The position numbers and the translations under genes were made by a program. The notes under the pieces are model-generated. The model was not told where the DNA came from, did not search any database, and saw only the letters and a program-made list of their open reading frames with translations. From Bifidobacterium colobi (GTDB lineage Bacteria > Actinomycetota > Actinomycetes > Actinomycetales > Bifidobacteriaceae), in assembly GCF_018555455.1 (NCBI RefSeq), contig NZ_JAFEJU010000001.1, positions 186,001 through 250,000 on the forward strand: a DNA stretch of 64,000 nucleotides, written 5' to 3'. This document shows, in pieces, positions 10,987 through 19,648 of this stretch (position 1 is its first letter; the number at the start of each line of letters is the position of its first letter).

Positions 10987-11248
10987 CGAATCGGATTCCG
11001 GTCATTCGATAGGGGCTTTCTTATGTTGTGAGACCAGTGTACAGCACTTGGAACCGTTGGGGTTTCAGCGGGACTGACCGGTCCCTTGAAAGCCCATGCG
11101 GCCGTAGGCGACACGCCCGTCCTTTTAAGCTTTTATTTAAGCGGATTGGACGAGGGGCTGCCGTGGCGCCTTCTCCGGGCGGTCCGGCATGGTGCCGTTC
11201 CCCGCGTCCGGCGCGGTTTGCCGGGGTCGCAAAAGGGAGAACGCGATC

Positions 11249-12142
11249 ATGGAGTTCAAGGATCGCCGGCAGCCGCCGGACAGTTGGATACCGTGGCTCG
11301 ACCAGTGGGTCGCGGACATGCGCTTCCGCAATCTGAGCGAGCGGAGCATCGGATATTACTGGTACAAGATCACCGATCTTGCCAGGCTGACGAACAAGCC
11401 GCCGTGGCAGATCGTCCAGGCGGATCTCAAGTCGTACATCGTGCGCCCGCCGTCGAACGCGGCCCGCCGCTCGACGATGAACGCGGTGCGCAACTTCTTC
11501 GGCTGGGCCAAGAAGGCCGGCCTGCGCGCCGACAATCCGGCCGAGGATCTGCCGTCCATCAAGCGCGAGACCCGTCACAAGGTGCCGGCCCCGGAGACCG
11601 CCGTCGGCCAGGGGCTGCATGACGCCGACCGGCAGACCCGGCTCATGGTCATGCTCGCCGCCGAGGCCGGTCTGCGCCGCGCGGAGATCGCGATCGTGCG
11701 CCGCGAGGACGTGACCGAGGATCTGTCCGGGCGCAGCCTGATCGTGCACGGCAAGGGCGCGAAGGACAGGATCGTGCCGCTGACCGACGAGCTGGCCGAC
11801 GCGATCCTCGCCTCGCCCAAGGGCTGGCTGTTCCCGCACGTCAGCGGCAAGGGGCCGGTGTGCGGCGACACCGTGTACCGCAGGATACAGCACGCGACCG
11901 GCTGTTCGCCGCACACGCTGCGCCACCGGTTCGCGACCGCCGCGTACATCAGCTCCGGCGGCGACATCCGCGCCGTGCAGGAACTGCTCGGCCACGAAAG
12001 TCTTGCCACCACGCAGGCGTACGTGACCGTCACCCCGCTCAACCTGCGTTCCGTGGTCAACTCCGTCAAGCAGTACGGTGAGGGCATGAACGTCGGACAG
12101 GTCGTGTCCACCAGTGGCGGAATGATGCCGGCGACGGAATGA
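11249..12142 (+). CDS. Tyrosine recombinase/integrase (first of a tandem pair)
   Basis: A 297-residue phage-type integrase, probably catalysing insertion and excision at tRNA-Lys. Catalytic residues are visible: Arg in AGLRRAEI, Lys in HGKGAKDR, HTLRHR (His-x-x-Arg), GHESL and the Tyr in TTQAYV. An N-terminal SAM-like core-binding domain precedes them. GGGAGA upstream supports ATG 11,249 rather than a start 60 bases earlier. It is the gene nearest the left attachment site. It is clearly related to the next recombinase, with shared blocks throughout, which suggests the two work as a pair. Confidence 0.92.
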   Translation: MEFKDRRQPPDSWIPWLDQWVADMRFRNLSERSIGYYWYKITDLARLTNKPPWQIVQADLKSYIVRPPSNAARRSTMNAVRNFFGWAKKAGLRADNPAEDLPSIKRETRHKVPAPETAVGQGLHDADRQTRLMVMLAAEAGLRRAEIAIVRREDVTEDLSGRSLIVHGKGAKDRIVPLTDELADAILASPKGWLFPHVSGKGPVCGDTVYRRIQHATGCSPHTLRHRFATAAYISSGGDIRAVQELLGHESLATTQAYVTVTPLNLRSVVNSVKQYGEGMNVGQVVSTSGGMMPATE

Positions 12143-12356
12143 CAACGTAAGCGCAAACGGTCTCTCCAAGTTATTGAAAGAGACCTGGAGGGACCAACAT
12201 TTCATTAAACGATTAGATTTACAGATATTGTAAATGAACGGTAAACGCAGTCTGAACTTCCCGTGCAGGTGTGCAGATGGAATGGCTGTTAACGTTGTCA
12301 TAAACGCGGTTCTGCGCTACCGTCTTGTGCTTCGGGCTTGACGGAAAGGGACGAGT

Positions 12357-12476
12357 ATGGTCAGCAATGGCCGGCCCGCTTCAAGGACGAACCACCACAC
12401 GCGCCGCAGCGTCGGCGACGACCAGATACCCACACGTCTCTCCCTGGCCGTGCCGGCGTATCGGAAAGCAAAATGA
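12357..12476 (+). CDS. Possible 39-residue basic leader protein
   Basis: A short frame beginning MVSNGRPASRTNHHTRRSVG and ending YRKAK, with a good GGAAAGGGA Shine-Dalgarno and its stop six bases before the second recombinase start. It is rich in Arg/Lys. It resembles no family I know; it may be a leader that couples translation of the recombinase. The surrounding gap 12,143-12,482 also holds a weak GGTCTCT/AGAGACC hairpin at 12,159-12,185, after the first integrase. Confidence 0.35.
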   Translation: MVSNGRPASRTNHHTRRSVGDDQIPTRLSLAVPAYRKAK

Positions 12477-12482
12477 GAGAAC

Positions 12483-13334
12483 ATGAGCAAGAAGAACATG
12501 ATGCCCGAACCGTGGAACGACTGGGTCGACGAATGGTCCGCGGACATGCGGCTGCGCAGCCTGAGCGAGAATACCATCAACCTGCGCCGCTACCAGATCG
12601 GCGCGTTCGCCCGGCATACCGGCAAGCATCCCGGCGAGGTCACGGCCAGCGACATCCGCAAATGGCTCGGCCGCAAGGGACTGGGCAATGCGGCCAAACG
12701 CGGCGACCGATGCATGTTCTCCATGTTCTACAGCTGGGCGCAGCGCAACGGGAAGCGCCTCGACAACCCCGTGGAGGGCATGCCGACCATCAAACGCGAA
12801 CAGCGCAAGAAGCGAGCCGCACCAGAACAGGCCGTCCTCATCGGCCGCGACAGCAGCGACCCGCGCACCCGGCTGATCATCATGCTCGCCGCCGACGCCG
12901 GCCTGCGCCGAGCTGAAATCGCCCAAGTGCGCGGAGACGACCTGATCGACGACGAACTCGGCTGGAGCCTGATCGTCCACGGCAAAGGAGGCAAGGACCG
13001 CATCGTGCCGCTAAGTGACGAACTCGCTCGGGAAATCCGCCGCCGCGGACCGGGCTGGCTGTTCCCCGGCGAGAAGGGCTGCGACCACATCTGCGGCGAC
13101 ACCGTATACCGCCTCGTCAAGGACGCCACCGGGTATCCGCCCCACTCCCTGCGCCGCAGGTTCGCCACGGCCGCGTACATCACCTCCAACGGCAACGTCA
13201 TGGCCATCAAGGAACTGCTCGGCCATGAAAGCCTCGCCACCACGCAGGGCTACATCACCGTCAGCGGCCGCATGCTGCGCACCGTCATCGAGCAGGCCCG
13301 CGGATACGAGGCGCGCGGAACTGGCGACGGATAA
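12483..13334 (+). CDS. Tyrosine recombinase/integrase (second of a tandem pair)
   Basis: A 283-residue tyrosine recombinase, paralogous to the one just upstream. All catalytic positions are present: Arg in AGLRRAEI, Lys in HGKGGKDR, HSLRRR, GHESL and Tyr in TTQGYI. The core-binding domain at residues 1-100 is the most divergent part, as expected if the two bind different half-sites. It starts six bases after a small leader frame. Both copies appear intact, so a hetero-oligomeric recombinase is plausible. Confidence 0.92.
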   Translation: MSKKNMMPEPWNDWVDEWSADMRLRSLSENTINLRRYQIGAFARHTGKHPGEVTASDIRKWLGRKGLGNAAKRGDRCMFSMFYSWAQRNGKRLDNPVEGMPTIKREQRKKRAAPEQAVLIGRDSSDPRTRLIIMLAADAGLRRAEIAQVRGDDLIDDELGWSLIVHGKGGKDRIVPLSDELAREIRRRGPGWLFPGEKGCDHICGDTVYRLVKDATGYPPHSLRRRFATAAYITSNGNVMAIKELLGHESLATTQGYITVSGRMLRTVIEQARGYEARGTGDG

Positions 13335-13406
13335 AGAACCTTCGCTGGCAGTTATGCCGCAAGATCACAAGCGTAGAAACGCAGACTGACGGACGATGAG
13401 ACTATG

Positions 13407-13462
13407 GCTGTCATGCGATTGCATGACAGCATGTTGTCCGGCTTACGTGACGGCGCTATATA
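13407..13462 (+). promoter_or_regulatory. Activator palindrome plus promoter of the ABC operon (site A)
   Basis: Perfect inverted repeat GCTGTCATGC-GATT-GCATGACAGC at 13,407-13,430. Five bases after its core comes TTGTCC (13,434), then a 17-bp spacer and TATATA (13,457). Sites B and C share this geometry and sequence, and site D partly. Confidence 0.75.
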
Positions 13463-13498
13463 TCGACTTATCACAATGATTGTCGAAGGGGATTCGTC

Positions 13499-14023
13499 AT
13501 GGATGGTCGCACGGTATCGGTCAGGCTTTCGGTCTGGTTCGAGGGCGTCAAGTGGCGTATCGCCAGTGGCCGGCGGGCGACGTTGCATTGGTGGTATCTG
13601 GTGTTGGCCGGCGTGCTGATCGCATGGCTGGGAGTCGCGGAGGTCGTGGCGTTGCCTTCGTATGGCGGGTATGCGCGGGAGGTGTTCTCGAACCTGTTGG
13701 CTGGAGTGCCGTCCGCGCCGCCCGCCGCCGTGCAGGTGACGGTGTTCCAGTGGTCGTGCTCGGCGGCTTGGCTGGTGTCGGCGTATCGGCAGTGGGCTCG
13801 TCGCCAGTTCGCGTGGATGATCGTGACGATGGTGTGTAGTCTGTTGTATGTGCCGTTCGTGGTTTATCTGGTGCATGAGGTGATGGACCAGCGTAAGGGA
13901 GTCGTCCGTTTGGAGGAGAAGCCGGCGGAACCGGATATCGTTGACGACGATGGGATGGCCGACGACGAGGCGGATGTGCAAGATTCGGAGCCGACGGTTC
14001 GTCACGACGAGGTTTTCTCATGA
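13499..14023 (+). CDS. Membrane protein of the ABC module, unknown function
   Basis: A 174-residue protein with about three hydrophobic segments (WWYLVLAGVLIAWLGVAEVV, the VFQWSCSAAWLVSAY region, and AWMIVTMVCSLLYVPFVVYL) and an acidic C-terminal tail. It begins 37 bases after promoter A with a CGAAGGGGA Shine-Dalgarno. Its stop overlaps the ATPase start (ATGA), so it is the first gene of the transporter operon. I do not recognise the family; it may be a transporter accessory or immunity protein. Confidence 0.7.
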   Translation: MDGRTVSVRLSVWFEGVKWRIASGRRATLHWWYLVLAGVLIAWLGVAEVVALPSYGGYAREVFSNLLAGVPSAPPAAVQVTVFQWSCSAAWLVSAYRQWARRQFAWMIVTMVCSLLYVPFVVYLVHEVMDQRKGVVRLEEKPAEPDIVDDDGMADDEADVQDSEPTVRHDEVFS

Positions 14024-14960
14024 ACGCCGCGGTCGAGGCCCGTGGTTTGGTCAAACGGTATGCGTCCGGTCCGACGGTAGGTCCGATCGATTTCGAGGCT
14101 TGGCCGGGTCAGGTGCTGGCGGTGGCCGGGTCGAATGGTGCGGGCAAGTCCACCACGCTGCGCATGGTGCTCGGCCTGTCCGCTTCCAGTCAGGGCCGAG
14201 CGTTGATTATGGGATGCCCGTACCGGCTGTTGGAACAGCCCGGATTGCATGTGGGCGTGTTTCTGGGTGGACGTCTGGGTGACGAGTCGATGACGGGCGG
14301 CGAGTATCTGACGTTCATGGCCGGCATGATGGGATTGCCCGACGTGCGTCGTCGTGTGCGTCACGTGATGCGTGATTGCGGATTGGATCGCTGGCCGAAG
14401 GCTCGGATCAAGGGGTATTCCACGGGCATGCGCCAACGGTTGGGAGTGGCTGGGGCGATGCTCGCCGACGCGCCGATCATCGTGTTGGACGAGCCGTTCA
14501 ACGGACTGGACATCGCCGGCAGGCTCTGGCTGCACGATTTGCTGCAACGATGGGCTCTGCCGGCAGGACTGTTATTCTGGCCGCCCATGAGATCGACGAA
14601 CTGCAACGCATGGCCACTCACGTGCTGATCATCATGCACGGCAGGCAGATGGCCTACGGTCCGCTCGAACAGGTCATTGCCAATGGTGGTGGCGAGTCGG
14701 GAACCGTATTCCGGTTCGCTCCCGATGTGAACGAAACCGGAAAAGCCCTGGTGCTGGATGATCTGACCGCGATGGGAGCCGACGTTCGCTCCTTGGAGAA
14801 TGGCCTGTATTTGGCCCGACGGATGGATGCGGCCGACGTGTTCTCCGTCTCGGCCAGACGCGACGTTCCACTGGTTCGACTCGACCACGTCGAGCCGACG
14901 CTGCGCGATGTGATGATTGGCGTGATTCGCCGGTCTTCGGAAAAGGAAGGCACATCATGA
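14020..14960 (+). pseudogene. ABC transporter ATPase, frameshifted
   Basis: The first part encodes Walker A (GSNGAGKSTTLRM), the Q-loop region, a signature-like YSTGMRQRLGVAGAML and Walker B IIVLDEPFNGLD. At about 14,549, after LHDLLQR, the frame is lost by one base; the second part continues in another frame as MGSAGRTVILAAHEIDELQRMA (H-loop His in AAHE) through a roughly 110-residue C-terminal region. One added base at CAACG-ATG would join them. In the sequence as given, the product would end at 14,628, with a wrong tail and no H-loop. The gene is coupled to its neighbours by ATGA overlaps on both sides. A sequencing error is the main alternative. Confidence 0.85.
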
Positions 14961-15742
14961 ACGGGTGCGGACAGTGTTTGCGACGCATGATACTGCTCAT
15001 GCGTTACGTGGTATGCCGCCCTGCGCCGCTCATGGCATGGACCGGACTGCCGGTGGCGTTCACCGCGTTCGCCGCACTGGCCAGCGCCTCCGTCCGGCTC
15101 ATGTTCTCCTCCGATTCCAGACTCGATGGCCTTGCCACGCTCACGGGATTGGGGCCAAGCATCGCCGGGGCGGTCATGCCCATGAGCGAACCCGTGGCGA
15201 TCATCGCGGCGCTGCTATCCGTCCGCGTCCTGATCAACACGGCCACAGCCATGCCATTGTTCCTGAGCGAACCGAAACGGACGCGACTGTTTCTGACCCT
15301 GTGTGCCGACATCGTCGTCGCCGGTTTCCTTGCATCTATAGTCGGAGGGCTTGCCGCGACCGGTGCTTCCCGTCTCATCCTCGGCTCCGTTGTACCGGCG
15401 CAGGCATGGCCCGCTCCGCTGTCCGCATCGTTGCTCCTCTGCCTCCCCGTGGCGCTGATACTTACAGGGCGCATGCTTGTCGCCGCCTCACTGTGCGTGG
15501 CCTTCAATTCGATTGGCAAGGGCGCGATCGCCTACATCGCCTTGTACTATCTGCTGCCCATCATCGCAGCGAACCTGCCGAACCCTCAGACATTGCACGA
15601 GTGGCTGCCTTCCATCGCCGGCACCGCCATACTGGAACAGTCTCCCGGCATGAATCCGACGTTGAGCGGGCTGATCGTATTGGCATACGTCATCATTGCG
15701 GTCATCGCCGCATGCGCGGCCCAGACGCAAAGGGACGTCTAA
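14957..15742 (+). CDS. ABC transporter permease
   Basis: A 261-residue, strongly hydrophobic protein with about six membrane segments, resembling ABC-2-type permeases of small peptide/lantibiotic-type exporters. It overlaps the ATPase stop by four bases. With the upstream membrane protein and ATPase it forms one operon from promoter A. The substrate cannot be told; the two-component genes downstream suggest a response to a peptide or cell-envelope signal. Confidence 0.75.
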   Translation: MNGCGQCLRRMILLMRYVVCRPAPLMAWTGLPVAFTAFAALASASVRLMFSSDSRLDGLATLTGLGPSIAGAVMPMSEPVAIIAALLSVRVLINTATAMPLFLSEPKRTRLFLTLCADIVVAGFLASIVGGLAATGASRLILGSVVPAQAWPAPLSASLLLCLPVALILTGRMLVAASLCVAFNSIGKGAIAYIALYYLLPIIAANLPNPQTLHEWLPSIAGTAILEQSPGMNPTLSGLIVLAYVIIAVIAACAAQTQRDV

Positions 15743-15782
15743 AACCATGCAGAAGGAATCCGCCTATGTCTACGGAGATTCC

Positions 15783-15836
15783 TGTCATGCGATCGCTTGA
15801 CATGATGTTGTGCTGTCGGCCGTTCTCGGATTGAAT
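15783..15836 (+). promoter_or_regulatory. Activator palindrome plus promoter (site B)
   Basis: TGTCATGC-GATC-GCTTGACA at 15,783-15,802 (one mismatch in the arms), five bases, TTGTGC (15,808), 17 bp, TTGAAT (15,831). It lies before the 15,880 gene. Confidence 0.72.
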
Positions 15837-15879
15837 AAGGATTATCGGAAAGTGCCGGCCCTCGAAGAGGAGGATGATC

Positions 15880-16365
15880 ATGACCGATGGTACTTCACAC
15901 GGCTCCAGTAATAGGCGTTTGTGCGGGAGCGAGGGACGATGGCGTTTGTCCGCTGCGGCCGGAACCTGCGCGTTGTATTCCGTTGTGCTGGCCGTATGCG
16001 GTCTTATCCGGTACGGATGGACTACGGAATGGTTCTGGAGTTCCGGATCACAGGCGATCACGTTTCTCCTGCTGGGTGCCGGCTCGCTTGCCGCGAAAGG
16101 ATTCGCCTATCGCGGCAAGGTGGCCGAACGGCTGGAGCCGGATACTCATGACCGGCTACTCGCCGATAGATCCGACGCTATCGCCGCGAAGATAACATTC
16201 ATCATCTGCATCAACCTGTGCATCAACATGTTCACCATCGCCTCGGTATTCGGCGTCGAGCCGCTGCAGTATCTGGCATGGGGCTTGGCATTGGCCTGCA
16301 TGTTGTATGTGGTGGTTTCGATCGTCGCCAAAGCCCAGTACCGAAAGACACTGGAGAAGCCATGA
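15880..16365 (+). CDS. Membrane protein, unknown function
   Basis: 161 residues with about four hydrophobic helices (AAGTCALYSVVLAVCGLI, AITFLLLGAGSLAAKG, ITFIICINLCINMFTIASVF, LAWGLALACMLYVVVSIVA). GAAGAGGAGG seven bases before ATG 15,880 decides the start over an ATG six bases earlier. It is the first gene after site B and is coupled to a 54-residue gene. The family is not recognised; it is a member of the shared-promoter regulon. Confidence 0.65.
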   Translation: MTDGTSHGSSNRRLCGSEGRWRLSAAAGTCALYSVVLAVCGLIRYGWTTEWFWSSGSQAITFLLLGAGSLAAKGFAYRGKVAERLEPDTHDRLLADRSDAIAAKITFIICINLCINMFTIASVFGVEPLQYLAWGLALACMLYVVVSIVAKAQYRKTLEKP

Positions 16366-16526
16366 ATCAGCAGAAGGACGCAACTGGAATGAAACAGATT
16401 ACAGCGGACTTCGCGAGCTCCTCGGCTGGATTCCACCATTTGCTTGTAAAAGTGTGGGAGCTTGTAGCGTACGCATTGATCCTTGCAGTGACATTGGTCT
16501 TCAACTCGATGCAATTCCCTAAATAG
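16362..16526 (+). CDS. Small single-pass membrane protein (54 residues)
   Basis: Starts within the ATGA overlap with the preceding gene. It has a soluble N-terminal half and one hydrophobic helix (VWELVAYALILAVTLVFNSM). No family is recognised; coupling suggests it works with the upstream membrane protein. The next 280 bases hold no gene but include site D. Confidence 0.55.
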   Translation: MNQQKDATGMKQITADFASSSAGFHHLLVKVWELVAYALILAVTLVFNSMQFPK

Positions 16527-16692
16527 GTGGTCGTCCCACTCGTTCTGGCAATCCTATCGGTCCGGGTCGCCCGAATACTTCTCGCAAAAAGAAGGAAGGA
16601 TCGGGCGGATAAAGCCTGTGAGCAGGGACATCACATATAGTCAGGTTCCGTAAGTTGGGGGTTCCTTATCCTGTATAGCCGGTTTGCGTGCC

Positions 16693-16745
16693 TGTCCTGT
16701 GAGTGATGACAGCGTGGCAAGCGGACGTGGAATCGTTCGTATGCT
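16693..16745 (+). promoter_or_regulatory. Degenerate activator palindrome plus promoter (site D)
   Basis: TGTCCTGTGAGTGATGACA (16,693-16,711) keeps the TGTC/GACA ends but is one base shorter. Five bases later is GCAAGC, then exactly 17 bp and TATGCT (16,740). The poor -35 would need an activator. Weaker than sites A-C. Confidence 0.45.
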
Positions 16746-16806
16746 GACGGTATCGGTTCGGATCGATGATCGATTTGGAAAACATAGGAAAGGCACAACG
16801 AGGAAG

Positions 16807-17931
16807 ATGCGACACTGTCACAAGACGGCGATTGCCATAGTCGCCGCGGTATCGGCGGCGGTCATAGCGGCCGCCTCGCTCATCGTCTGGTATCTCGTCC
16901 CGCATTATGAGCGCTCGAACGAGCCGGCAGCCTATCGGATCATCTATTCGGCCATGCTGGAATCGAACAAGGGCGGCGTGCTGACCATTGACCGCAGGGG
17001 CGGCATCATTGCGGATGAACGGGTCCCCGAATTGCAGGATGTGTCCGTATACTCGTATGAGAACGGCGAATTCATCGCCGGCGGCCAACGCTCGAACATG
17101 CATCTCATCATCGACAAGGATGGCGTGATGCGATCGTTCCATCTATTGGATAATCCGAACTATTCCGGTGTCATGTCCATCGGACCGTATGGCGGCGGGG
17201 TCGTGGCGGTGATGAACGGCAACGATTCTCCGGAAGACGACTCGTACCTCAACCTGCTGGTCGTCCAGGACGGTGCGGGCAAAGTCACCGAGCGGAAAAA
17301 ACTGAAGATCTACACCGAAGGCCAGGCCTCCGACGGGCAGCACCTGTTCATCACCGGTCATGAGCTCACGTTGAGTTCCAACCGATACCAGGGCAAGATC
17401 ATCCGCTACGGGTTATCCGACCGTTCAGTCAAGGCACAGGTGACCGACGACGCTCTGCTGTACTTGCGGCCGGTCGTATGGAACAATCACGTGCTGGTGG
17501 CCGGCACGGACATGAACGGGACTCCCCGGCAAATCGACATGTTCGATGCGAACACCTTGGAACGGACGGACAGCACCACGATCTCCTCGGACTTCCAGAC
17601 GCTTGTGATCGTTGCGGGAAAGCCATGGGCCGTAGGAACACGGCAAATCTGCCCCGTCATCAAGCAGCCGTTCGGCATCGGTAATCAGTGCATCTCCATG
17701 ACTACGGGGTCATCGCCGTATGTTTCGCAGGCCATCGTCGTGGACACGCGGATCGTCATGCTGGTCCGAGAGTCCTTGAACCCGGCCGTGAAGGTCCCGG
17801 CACGTGGAGTGAAGCAAGTCGGCATCATCGCGGATGCCGACACGACTACCGGCAAGGTGTCGACCACACCCGCGCTTATTCCGACCAACCGCAGCAGCGA
17901 CAGCATACTCATCACACCGGCGGCACCATAA
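16807..17931 (+). CDS. Membrane-anchored exported protein, unknown function
   Basis: 374 residues: a basic start MRHCHK, one signal-anchor helix (TAIAIVAAVSAAVIAAASLIVWYLV), then about 340 outward-facing residues rich in beta-type strands. Repeated short blocks (LLVVQDGAGKV, LFITGHELTL, HVLVAGTDMNG, PWAVGTRQI) suggest a propeller-like fold, but this is inference. Start 16,807 has GAGGAAG upstream and puts the membrane helix at the N-terminus. It probably belongs to the two-component regulon through site D. Confidence 0.65.
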   Translation: MRHCHKTAIAIVAAVSAAVIAAASLIVWYLVPHYERSNEPAAYRIIYSAMLESNKGGVLTIDRRGGIIADERVPELQDVSVYSYENGEFIAGGQRSNMHLIIDKDGVMRSFHLLDNPNYSGVMSIGPYGGGVVAVMNGNDSPEDDSYLNLLVVQDGAGKVTERKKLKIYTEGQASDGQHLFITGHELTLSSNRYQGKIIRYGLSDRSVKAQVTDDALLYLRPVVWNNHVLVAGTDMNGTPRQIDMFDANTLERTDSTTISSDFQTLVIVAGKPWAVGTRQICPVIKQPFGIGNQCISMTTGSSPYVSQAIVVDTRIVMLVRESLNPAVKVPARGVKQVGIIADADTTTGKVSTTPALIPTNRSSDSILITPAAP

Positions 17932-18047
17932 CCGCGAACGAACAACGACATCTCCGTATGTCCGATTTGCACTAGCTCGATATTGAGAGCGATGCATGTT
18001 CACCTATCGGCAGGCTTGATCAGGTGCGGATCTCGGCCGATGATTCC

Positions 18048-18101
18048 TGTTATGTGATCGCTTGACGGCATGTTGTGCGGTCGGCCGTTCCCTGATTGAA
18101 T
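18048..18101 (+). promoter_or_regulatory. Activator palindrome plus promoter (site C)
   Basis: TGTTATGT-GATC-GCTTGACG (18,048-18,067), five bases, TTGTGC (18,073), 17 bp, TTGAAT (18,096). Nearly identical to site B in the spacer (CGGCCGTTC). Confidence 0.7.
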
Positions 18102-18146
18102 GGAAATCGCAAGAGAACCGAGTCCCAACGAAGGGAAGTGATCGCA

Positions 18147-18422
18147 GTGGGAAAGCCCACTCCTAACACGTCGGTACAAGACGTCAACGCCAGACGATTG
18201 GTCGTGATCCTGCTGTGCGCATCCATAGCATTGCAGGCTCTTACGTTTGCGATCCCGGGAGGCGCCTTGAGCCTGCTCTGCCGAGCCGTCGAAGTGTTGC
18301 TGCTGGTCATGGCGTTGCTTGCCGCTGTGAAAAGCAACGCTCAGCAAAAACCGCTTCTTGCCATAGGGATTGGCGTAGCTGCAAGTTTGGCGGCTACCGC
18401 TCTGGTGATCGCGCTCCTGTAG
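18147..18422 (+). CDS. Small membrane protein (91 residues)
   Basis: GTG start at 18,147 supported by GAAGGGAAG eight bases upstream; a TTG further upstream falls inside the promoter. Three hydrophobic segments (LVVILLCASIALQALTFAI, LSLLCRAVEVLLLVMALLAAV, LLAIGIGVAASLAATALVIALL). It follows site C and converges with the sensor kinase gene 26 bp away. Function unknown. Confidence 0.6.
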   Translation: MGKPTPNTSVQDVNARRLVVILLCASIALQALTFAIPGGALSLLCRAVEVLLLVMALLAAVKSNAQQKPLLAIGIGVAASLAATALVIALL

Positions 18423-18448
18423 TTCAAGCTGCTGAACCTGCCGATGGT

Positions 18449-19648
18449 TCACGGCTTGTTTGGGATGGTGGCATCCAGTTGCCAGTGCCGCTGTTCCGTG
18501 TGGATGGTGAAGCTGCCGCCGGCTTTTTCGATGATGGCGCGGTAACGGTCGAGGCCACTGCCCAATCCAAGTTTCCCGTCATGTTCAGTGATGGTGTCGC
18601 TGACGGAGATGTGGAGCTCTTCAGTGTCGAAGCTGATGGAGACGGCGTACCATTCGGCCGGGTCAGCGTGCTTGGCGATGTTCGCGTAGAGTTCCGTCAG
18701 CAATCCTGTGAGCAGTCGCATCATGCCCGGGGAGAGCGGACGACGGAGTTCACCGAGCAGGTTGTCGCCGGTGAAGCCGAGCGATTCGAGTTTCGTCTCC
18801 TCGTCGTCGATCAGGGATTGCAGTTCCGCCTGTTGCACGGTGGCGTGATCTGCGGTCGTTGCCAGCGGGAATGTTGCCGTGCTTCGCGGTTCCGACGGTT
18901 CTGACTGCGGATGTTGCTCCGGATGTTCCTCAAGCGAGTCGATGACCTCGTGAGTGTGGGTCATGGCGCGATCGGCCGCGTCGCGCAGGTCCTGAAGCTG
19001 CCGCCGATACGTGTGCTCGTCGGCGGGCATGTCTTCGGTTTCGGCGTGGTCGATGCGTAGGATGAGATAGGCGAGATCGTTGCTGATGGTGTCATGCAAA
19101 TTGCGGGCCGTGTCCTCGTGTTCCTGCTGGCGACGCAGCAGATACGAGTCATTATCGCGCTGCCGCATCATGTGCAGTAACAGTCCGGTCACTAGCGGGA
19201 AGCAATAGAGCGCGATATGCATCAACGTAGATACCAGCAGACGGCTGCTACTAGGTGGTGCGGGAGCGACCAGCAACACGAGCAGCATGCCGGTGGCTAT
19301 TACGCCAGACCGTATGTTGAGATAGGCAAGGAAGCCCGTACAGATAATGCTGATGGCCAGTGGAGTGATCATGAGTGTCATCACCAGCAGTATTTCTCCG
19401 CCCACGAGTACCATCCAGAGGAACCATTGCGGGCGGAACATGCCGCCGATCAGACCGATGAGCATCACCAGGACCAGCGCAAGATGCTGCACGCTCACCG
19501 TTGAGGAGGCATCCGTCGCAGTCCGAGCCGTGTATTCCGCGATGAGGGCCGCGGCCAGCAGCAAGCAGGTCGTCGAGATGACCGGATGGTCGTTGCCCGG
19601 GCCGAGTCGCCCGGCAAGCCGGCCTACAGCAGATCGTATCTGGCGCAT
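18449..19648 (-). CDS. Sensor histidine kinase, HisKA_3 (NarL-partner) type
   Basis: 399 residues. The N-terminal half has five or six membrane helices with short loops and no large sensor domain, typical of kinases that sense membrane or peptide signals. The phosphoacceptor box is RNLHDTISNDL (His), followed by a HATPase with the N-box LYANIAKHAD and G-box GLGSGLDRYR. Its start overlaps the end of the response regulator frame by 25 bp, so they are one operon. It probably detects the substrate of the linked ABC transporter. Confidence 0.88.
   Translation of the reverse strand: MRQIRSAVGRLAGRLGPGNDHPVISTTCLLLAAALIAEYTARTATDASSTVSVQHLALVLVMLIGLIGGMFRPQWFLWMVLVGGEILLVMTLMITPLAISIICTGFLAYLNIRSGVIATGMLLVLLVAPAPPSSSRLLVSTLMHIALYCFPLVTGLLLHMMRQRDNDSYLLRRQQEHEDTARNLHDTISNDLAYLILRIDHAETEDMPADEHTYRRQLQDLRDAADRAMTHTHEVIDSLEEHPEQHPQSEPSEPRSTATFPLATTADHATVQQAELQSLIDDEETKLESLGFTGDNLLGELRRPLSPGMMRLLTGLLTELYANIAKHADPAEWYAVSISFDTEELHISVSDTITEHDGKLGLGSGLDRYRAIIEKAGGSFTIHTEQRHWQLDATIPNKP

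Noticed and set aside
11118..11129. CGTCCTTTTAAG matching the tRNA-Lys anticodon arm inside the left end
   Set aside because: Only 12 bases, opposite strand to the host tRNA halves and no flanking match to the core; probably chance.
12338..12916. Plus-strand 192-codon frame overlapping the second recombinase
   Set aside because: Arg/Pro/His-rich shadow with no family resemblance.
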